Shown here: in pieces, positions 5,221 to 8,356 of the stretch
How the letters are laid out: each line of letters begins with the position of its first letter
How positions within the stretch are numbered: position 1 is the first letter of the stretch
Assembly: GCA_023457475.1 (NCBI GenBank)
Contig: JAEWLO010000415.1
Location: 1-8,356, forward strand
From: Pseudomonadota bacterium
GTDB taxonomy: Bacteria > Pseudomonadota > Gammaproteobacteria > Xanthomonadales > Xanthomonadaceae
DNA length: 8,356 bases
Direction: 5' to 3'
The notes under the pieces: model-generated
What the model was told of the DNA's origin: nothing
The model's input: only the letters and a program-made list of their open reading frames with translations
The model's database searches: none
Program-made: the position numbers and the translations under genes

Positions 5221-7200
5221 GTGAACCATCGCCCGCTATTGCTGGCCCTGGCTGTCGGTGCTGCCGCACTGACGCTGGCGGCCTGCCAGAAGGAACCGTC
5301 GCCTTCCGATGCCCCGGCTGCCGGCACTGCCGCCAAGCCGGACGAGACCGCCGACCAGTTCATTGCCCGCGTCAACGCCGAGTACAAGGCCATGTACCCG
5401 GAAATGACCTCGGCACAGTGGCTGTCGTCGACCTACATCAATGACGATTCCGAGCGGGTGGCGGCCAAGGCCAACGAGCGCTGGCTGACCGTGCTCAACG
5501 GCTGGATCGCCCAGGCCGGCCAGTACGACGGCCAGCCGATGAGCGAGGACACCAAGCGCCAGCTGCACCTGCTGAAGCTGATGACCGCCATGCCGGCCCC
5601 GCGCGACCCGGCCAAACTGGGCGAGCTGACCCGCATCGCCAGCCGCATGGAAGGCGCGTACGGTGCCGGGAAGTACTGCACCGACGAGGCCAACCCGGCC
5701 AGCTGCCGCCAGCTGGGCGACCTGGAACAGGTGCTGGCCCGCAGCCGCGACTACGACGCGCAGCTGGATGCGTGGCAGGGCTGGCATGGCACCACCAAGC
5801 CGATGCGCGCCGACTACCAGCGCTTCGTCGGGCTGGTGAATGAAGGCGCGAAGGAAATGGGCTTTGCCGACGCCGGCCAGATGTGGCGCAGCGGCTACGA
5901 CATGCCGCCGGAGCAGATCGGCCCGGAAACCGACCGCCTGTGGGAACAGGTCAAGCCGATGTACGAACAGCTGCACTGCTACACGCGCGGCAAGCTGGAC
6001 GCCACCTACGGCAAGGACAAGGCAGAAACCCAGGGCGGCCTGATCGCCGCACACCTGCTGGGCAACATGTGGCAGCAGGACTGGTCGAACCTGTGGGACC
6101 AGCTGGAACCCTACCCCGGTGCCGGCAGCCTGGACATCACCGCCGCGCTGGAAAAGCAGTACCAGGGCAACCTGAGCGGTGCCATCGCCAAGGCCGGCGG
6201 CAGCAACGCCAACATGGAAGCGCTGTACAAGGCGCAGCGTGAGGCCGAACTGCGCACCGCCAAGCAGATGACCGAACGCGCGCAGGACTTCTACGTCTCG
6301 CTGGGCATGCCGGCGCTGCCGAAGTCGTACTGGGACAAGACCCAGTTCATCAAGCCGCTGGACCGCGACGTGGTCTGCCACGCCAGCGCCTGGGACATGA
6401 ACATGGAAGGCGACGTGCGCACCAAGATGTGCATCAAGCCGAACGAAGAAAACTTCACCACCATCTACCACGAGCTGGGCCACATCTATTACGACCTGGC
6501 CTACAACCCGCTGCCGCCGCTGTTCCAGGGCGGTGCCAACGACGGCTTCCATGAAGCCATCGGCGACACCATCGTACTGGCGATGACCCCGCAGTACCTC
6601 AACTCGATTGGTCTTGTCGACAAGCCGCAGGAAAGCCGCGAGGCGACCATCAACGCGCAGATGCGCATGGCCCTGAGCGGCGTGTCGTTCCTGCCGTTCG
6701 GCCTGATGATCGACCGCTGGCGCTGGGGCGTGTTCGACGGTTCGATCACCCCGGACAACTACAACAAGGCGTGGTGGGACCTGAAGGCGAAGTACCAGGG
6801 CGTGGCTCCGGCCACCGCACGCGGCGAAGACTTCTTCGACCCGGGTGCCAAGTACCACGTGCCGGGCAATACCCCGTACACGCGCTACTTCCTGGCCCGC
6901 ATCCTGCAGTTCCAGTTCTACAAGGGCCTGTGCGACGCGGCCGGCTACAAGGGCCCGCTGCACCAGTGCAGCTTCTATGGCAACAAGGAAGCCGGCCAGA
7001 AGTTCTGGGCGATGCTGAGCAAGGGCGCGAGCCAGCCGTGGCAGGCAACGCTGAAGGAGATCACCGGCGGCGAGAAGCTGGATGCCGGCCCGATGATCGA
7101 ATACTTCACGCCGGTCAACGAATGGCTGAAGCAGCAGAACCAGGGCCAGATGTGTGGTTGGCAGGCTCCGGGGGCAGCAACCACCGCCGCAGCCAAGTGA
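5221..7200 (+). CDS. M2-family peptidyl-dipeptidase (ACE-like zinc metallopeptidase), lipoprotein
   Basis: This zinc peptidase of the angiotensin-converting-enzyme family removes C-terminal dipeptides from oligopeptides. With the GTG start it has 659 residues, close to known bacterial members. The N-terminus is a lipoprotein signal ending LTLAAC, so it should be exported and anchored in the outer membrane or periplasm. The zinc site is HELGH (H417, E418, H421) with the third ligand E445 in NDGFHEAIGD, 28 residues after the first His as in ACE. The transition-state residues of human ACE are conserved in KYHVPGNTPYTRYF: K544, H546, Y553 and Y556, with R555 in the place of the chloride-binding arginine. 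All catalytic residues are intact. It begins 51 nt after PAP2 and ends at a SMAG hairpin plus terminator. Xanthomonads carry ACE homologues, so this is expected; its natural substrates here are unknown, with peptide scavenging the simplest role. Confidence 0.95.
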   Translation: MNHRPLLLALAVGAAALTLAACQKEPSPSDAPAAGTAAKPDETADQFIARVNAEYKAMYPEMTSAQWLSSTYINDDSERVAAKANERWLTVLNGWIAQAGQYDGQPMSEDTKRQLHLLKLMTAMPAPRDPAKLGELTRIASRMEGAYGAGKYCTDEANPASCRQLGDLEQVLARSRDYDAQLDAWQGWHGTTKPMRADYQRFVGLVNEGAKEMGFADAGQMWRSGYDMPPEQIGPETDRLWEQVKPMYEQLHCYTRGKLDATYGKDKAETQGGLIAAHLLGNMWQQDWSNLWDQLEPYPGAGSLDITAALEKQYQGNLSGAIAKAGGSNANMEALYKAQREAELRTAKQMTERAQDFYVSLGMPALPKSYWDKTQFIKPLDRDVVCHASAWDMNMEGDVRTKMCIKPNEENFTTIYHELGHIYYDLAYNPLPPLFQGGANDGFHEAIGDTIVLAMTPQYLNSIGLVDKPQESREATINAQMRMALSGVSFLPFGLMIDRWRWGVFDGSITPDNYNKAWWDLKAKYQGVAPATARGEDFFDPGAKYHVPGNTPYTRYFLARILQFQFYKGLCDAAGYKGPLHQCSFYGNKEAGQKFWAMLSKGASQPWQATLKEITGGEKLDAGPMIEYFTPVNEWLKQQNQGQMCGWQAPGAATTAAAK

Positions 7201-7201
7201 G

Positions 7202-7230
7202 GTAGTGCCGGGCCATGCCCGGCAACCTAC
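7202..7230 (+). repeat. SMAG-type (GTAG) REP hairpin
   Basis: GTAG (7202-7205) is followed by a perfect 8-bp stem TGCCGGGC / GCCCGGCA (7206-7213 and 7217-7224) with loop CAT, then AC and CTAC (7227-7230), which can pair back with GTAG. This is the typical form of the Stenotrophomonas maltophilia GTAG repeats, which lie near gene ends and can stabilise mRNA 3' ends. It starts one base after the M2 peptidase stop. Confidence 0.85.
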
Positions 7231-7240
7231 GGCAACACCG

Positions 7241-7268
7241 AAACGGCCCACAAGGGCCGTTTCCGTTT
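7241..7268 (+). terminator. Rho-independent terminator of the M2 peptidase gene
   Basis: A 9-bp stem AAACGGCCC / GGGCCGTTT (7241-7249 and 7254-7262) with loop ACAA is followed by a T-rich tail (TTTCCGTTT). It lies 40 nt after the stop codon, just behind the SMAG hairpin, and separates the peptidase from the chitinase. Confidence 0.85.
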
Positions 7269-7327
7269 GTGACCTGCTGCAAGGTCCAAAAATGATGCAG
7301 GTCAAAGTTCGATTACTTTGAATCAAA
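7268..7327 (+). promoter_or_regulatory. Candidate operator region upstream of the chitinase
   Basis: Three related half-sites are visible: GACCT (7271-7275), AGGTC (7282-7286) and AGGTC (7299-7303), the first two forming an inverted repeat around 6 nt and the last two a direct repeat within similar context (TGCAAGGTCCAAA and TGCAGGTCAAAG). A TGTGA (7268-7272) resembles one half of a CRP/Clp site but the other half is absent. TTTGA-A-TCAAA (7317-7327) is a further perfect inverted repeat. No convincing -35/-10 pair could be picked. Confidence 0.35.
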
Positions 7328-7334
7328 TTCGAGA

Positions 7335-7391
7335 GCGCCAAGGGTGCCCGGAGGACTACCGTGCGGATTCCCATCCGCAGTGGAGTGCCTC
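7335..7391 (+). promoter_or_regulatory. Potentially structured chitinase leader with two ribosome-binding sites
   Basis: Two small hairpins are possible: GCGCC / GGTGC (7335-7339, 7343-7347) and a 7-bp TGCGGAT / ATCCGCA (7362-7368, 7373-7379) with loop TCCC. The chitinase's own site is GGAG (7382-7385), 6 nt before the ATG and 2 nt after the second hairpin. A stronger GGAGG (7350-7354) lies 6 nt before a GTG at 7361 that opens a different frame overlapping the chitinase. It matches no riboswitch family I recognise. Confidence 0.35.
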
Positions 7392-8356
7392 ATGTCGATT
7401 CTGGGTTTGAAGGTTCCCGTCGGACACGCATGGCGTGCCCCTACGCTGGCGTTGGCACTCGCGTTGGGTGCACCCGCCTTTGCCGGCACGGCTCCGGCGT
7501 CCATCGCGCGTGCGGCCGATACGTACAACCCCGCGCAGACCTATGCCGCCGGCTGCGTGGTGATCCTCGACGGACGTTGGTTCAAGGCCAAATGGTGGGC
7601 CGAGGCCGGTCAGTCACCGGCGCAGATCGATCCCGCGCAGCCCTGGCTTTCGCCCTGGGAAGAAGTGACCGAAACCACGCCGGGCTGCGATGGCGGCGGC
7701 GGCACACCGGTCGACCCGCAGCCGGAACCGGAACCGCAGGAACCGGTGCGCATACCGCTGGCCGCGCTGCTGGCCGACGAGGCACGTCTCACTGATTTTC
7801 CGTTGATGCAGGACACCCTGGCCTCGATCCGCACGCTGCCCAATGCCGAGGTGGAAGCGGTCGCACCGCTGCGCTCTGCCAACCCGGAAAACGTGCGCCG
7901 GGTGGAAGCGCTGGTCAGCGCGGAGCAGTTCGAATTCCTGTTCACGCTGCGTGCGCCGGAGTACACCTATCGTGGGTTCCTGCAGGCCTTCGCGAAGTTC
8001 CCTGCCATCTGCGCCACGTACATCGACGGGCGTGACTCGAATGCTATCTGTCGGAAGACGCTGGCCACGATGGTGGCGCATTTCGCCCAGGAGACCGGCG
8101 CGCATGATATCCACAGCGCCATTCCGGAATGGCGTCAGGCGCTCGTGCATGTGCGTGAAATGGGCTGGAGCGAGGACCGCGCCGACGGTTATGCCGGTGA
8201 GTGCAACCCGGCCACGTGGCAGGGCCAGACCTGGCCGTGCGGCACCTTCGCCGACGGCCCGAACGCTGGCCGTTTCAAGAGCTATTTCGGCCGCGGGGCC
8301 AAGCAGCTCTCGTACAACTACAACTACGGCCCGTTCTCGGATGCGATGTTCGGCAC
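7392..8356 (+). CDS. Secreted GH19 chitinase with N-terminal CBM5/12, partial (C-terminus off right edge)
   Basis: Endo-chitinase precursor; 321 residues are visible. A signal peptide ends near residue 31 (TLALALALGAPAFA then GTAP). A chitin-binding CBM5/12 domain spans about 43-90, with the typical Y-x-x-G, DGRWFKAKWW and late Trp pattern. A Pro/Glu/Gly linker (about 97-120) and an uncharacterised spacer (about 121-190) lead to the GH19 domain from about residue 195. There HFAQETGAH places E234 as the likely general acid (matching the Glu of plant HETTGG), E256 in VREMGWSE is a candidate base, and WQGQTWPCG plus YFGRGAKQLSYNYNYGPFS are family signatures. GH19 enzymes cleave chitin with inversion. 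GGAG lies 6 nt before the ATG. In-frame GTG codons at 7344 and 7380 lack good ribosome-binding sites. It lies 191 nt after the M2 gene behind a terminator, so it is a separate transcript. The catalytic domain is cut by the window edge. Confidence 0.93.
   Translation, partial: MSILGLKVPVGHAWRAPTLALALALGAPAFAGTAPASIARAADTYNPAQTYAAGCVVILDGRWFKAKWWAEAGQSPAQIDPAQPWLSPWEEVTETTPGCDGGGGTPVDPQPEPEPQEPVRIPLAALLADEARLTDFPLMQDTLASIRTLPNAEVEAVAPLRSANPENVRRVEALVSAEQFEFLFTLRAPEYTYRGFLQAFAKFPAICATYIDGRDSNAICRKTLATMVAHFAQETGAHDIHSAIPEWRQALVHVREMGWSEDRADGYAGECNPATWQGQTWPCGTFADGPNAGRFKSYFGRGAKQLSYNYNYGPFSDAMFG

Noticed and set aside
5236..7374. 712-codon open frame on the minus strand opposite the M2 peptidase
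   Set aside because: The plus strand encodes a full ACE-like protein with all catalytic motifs. The antisense product is Val/Ala/Arg/Gly/His-rich with no recognisable domain, as expected of a GC-rich shadow frame.
7263..7391. Cyclic-di-GMP (GEMM) riboswitch upstream of the chitinase
   Set aside because: GEMM riboswitches do precede chitin-related genes in some bacteria, but the conserved GGGCAAACC and GGACGCAAAGCC segments are absent here.
7452..7477. Sigma-54-like TTGGCAC followed by TTGGGT
   Set aside because: It lies inside the signal-peptide coding region of the chitinase, the -12 part is poor, and nothing suitable starts downstream.
1..8356. CRISPR array, tRNA/rRNA genes, insertion sequences, prophage or defence genes
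   Set aside because: No regular spacer-repeat pattern, cloverleaf, transposase, integrase or terminal inverted repeats could be found by reading both strands.

Overview
The window reads as chromosomal DNA of a GC-rich gammaproteobacterium of the Xanthomonadaceae, most likely a Stenotrophomonas. The clearest hint is a GTAG-tetranucleotide hairpin repeat at 7202-7230, with a degenerate relative at 5104-5126. These look like the SMAG (REP-like) repeats known from S. maltophilia. The secreted ACE-like M2 peptidase and the GH19 chitinase also fit this group.

Layout: (1) 1-373, minus strand, the 5' third of a DUF819 membrane protein that runs off the left edge. (2) 468-2442, minus strand, a two-component operon in which an OmpR-type response regulator is followed, with a 14-nt overlap, by a histidine kinase and then a strong intrinsic terminator. 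(3) A 131-bp divergent intergenic region holding three hexamer repeats at exact 10-bp spacing. (4) 2574-7200, plus strand, an ArnT-like GT39 glycosyltransferase, a PAP2 phosphatase and an M2 peptidyl-dipeptidase lipoprotein, closed by a SMAG hairpin and an intrinsic terminator. (5) 7392 to the right edge, plus strand, the 5' part of a secreted GH19 chitinase with an N-terminal CBM5/12 chitin-binding domain, preceded by a repeat-rich leader.

The two-component pair, the glycosyltransferase and the PAP2 phosphatase form a plausible envelope (lipid A or undecaprenyl-phosphate) remodelling module: the sensor would control the divergent membrane enzymes. The M2 peptidase and chitinase are exported hydrolases for peptide and chitin use. 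The PAP2 and M2 genes each carry a similar 30-bp bipartite element at nearly the same distance from their starts (23 of 30 positions identical), so they may share a promoter class.

I see no tRNA, rRNA, CRISPR array, insertion sequence, prophage or toxin/defence locus. No gap without a gene exceeds 300 bases; the largest is 7201-7391. I found no wholly new system. The most interesting signals are non-coding: the phased repeats, the shared promoter-like element, the repeat-derived protein tail and the chitinase leader.
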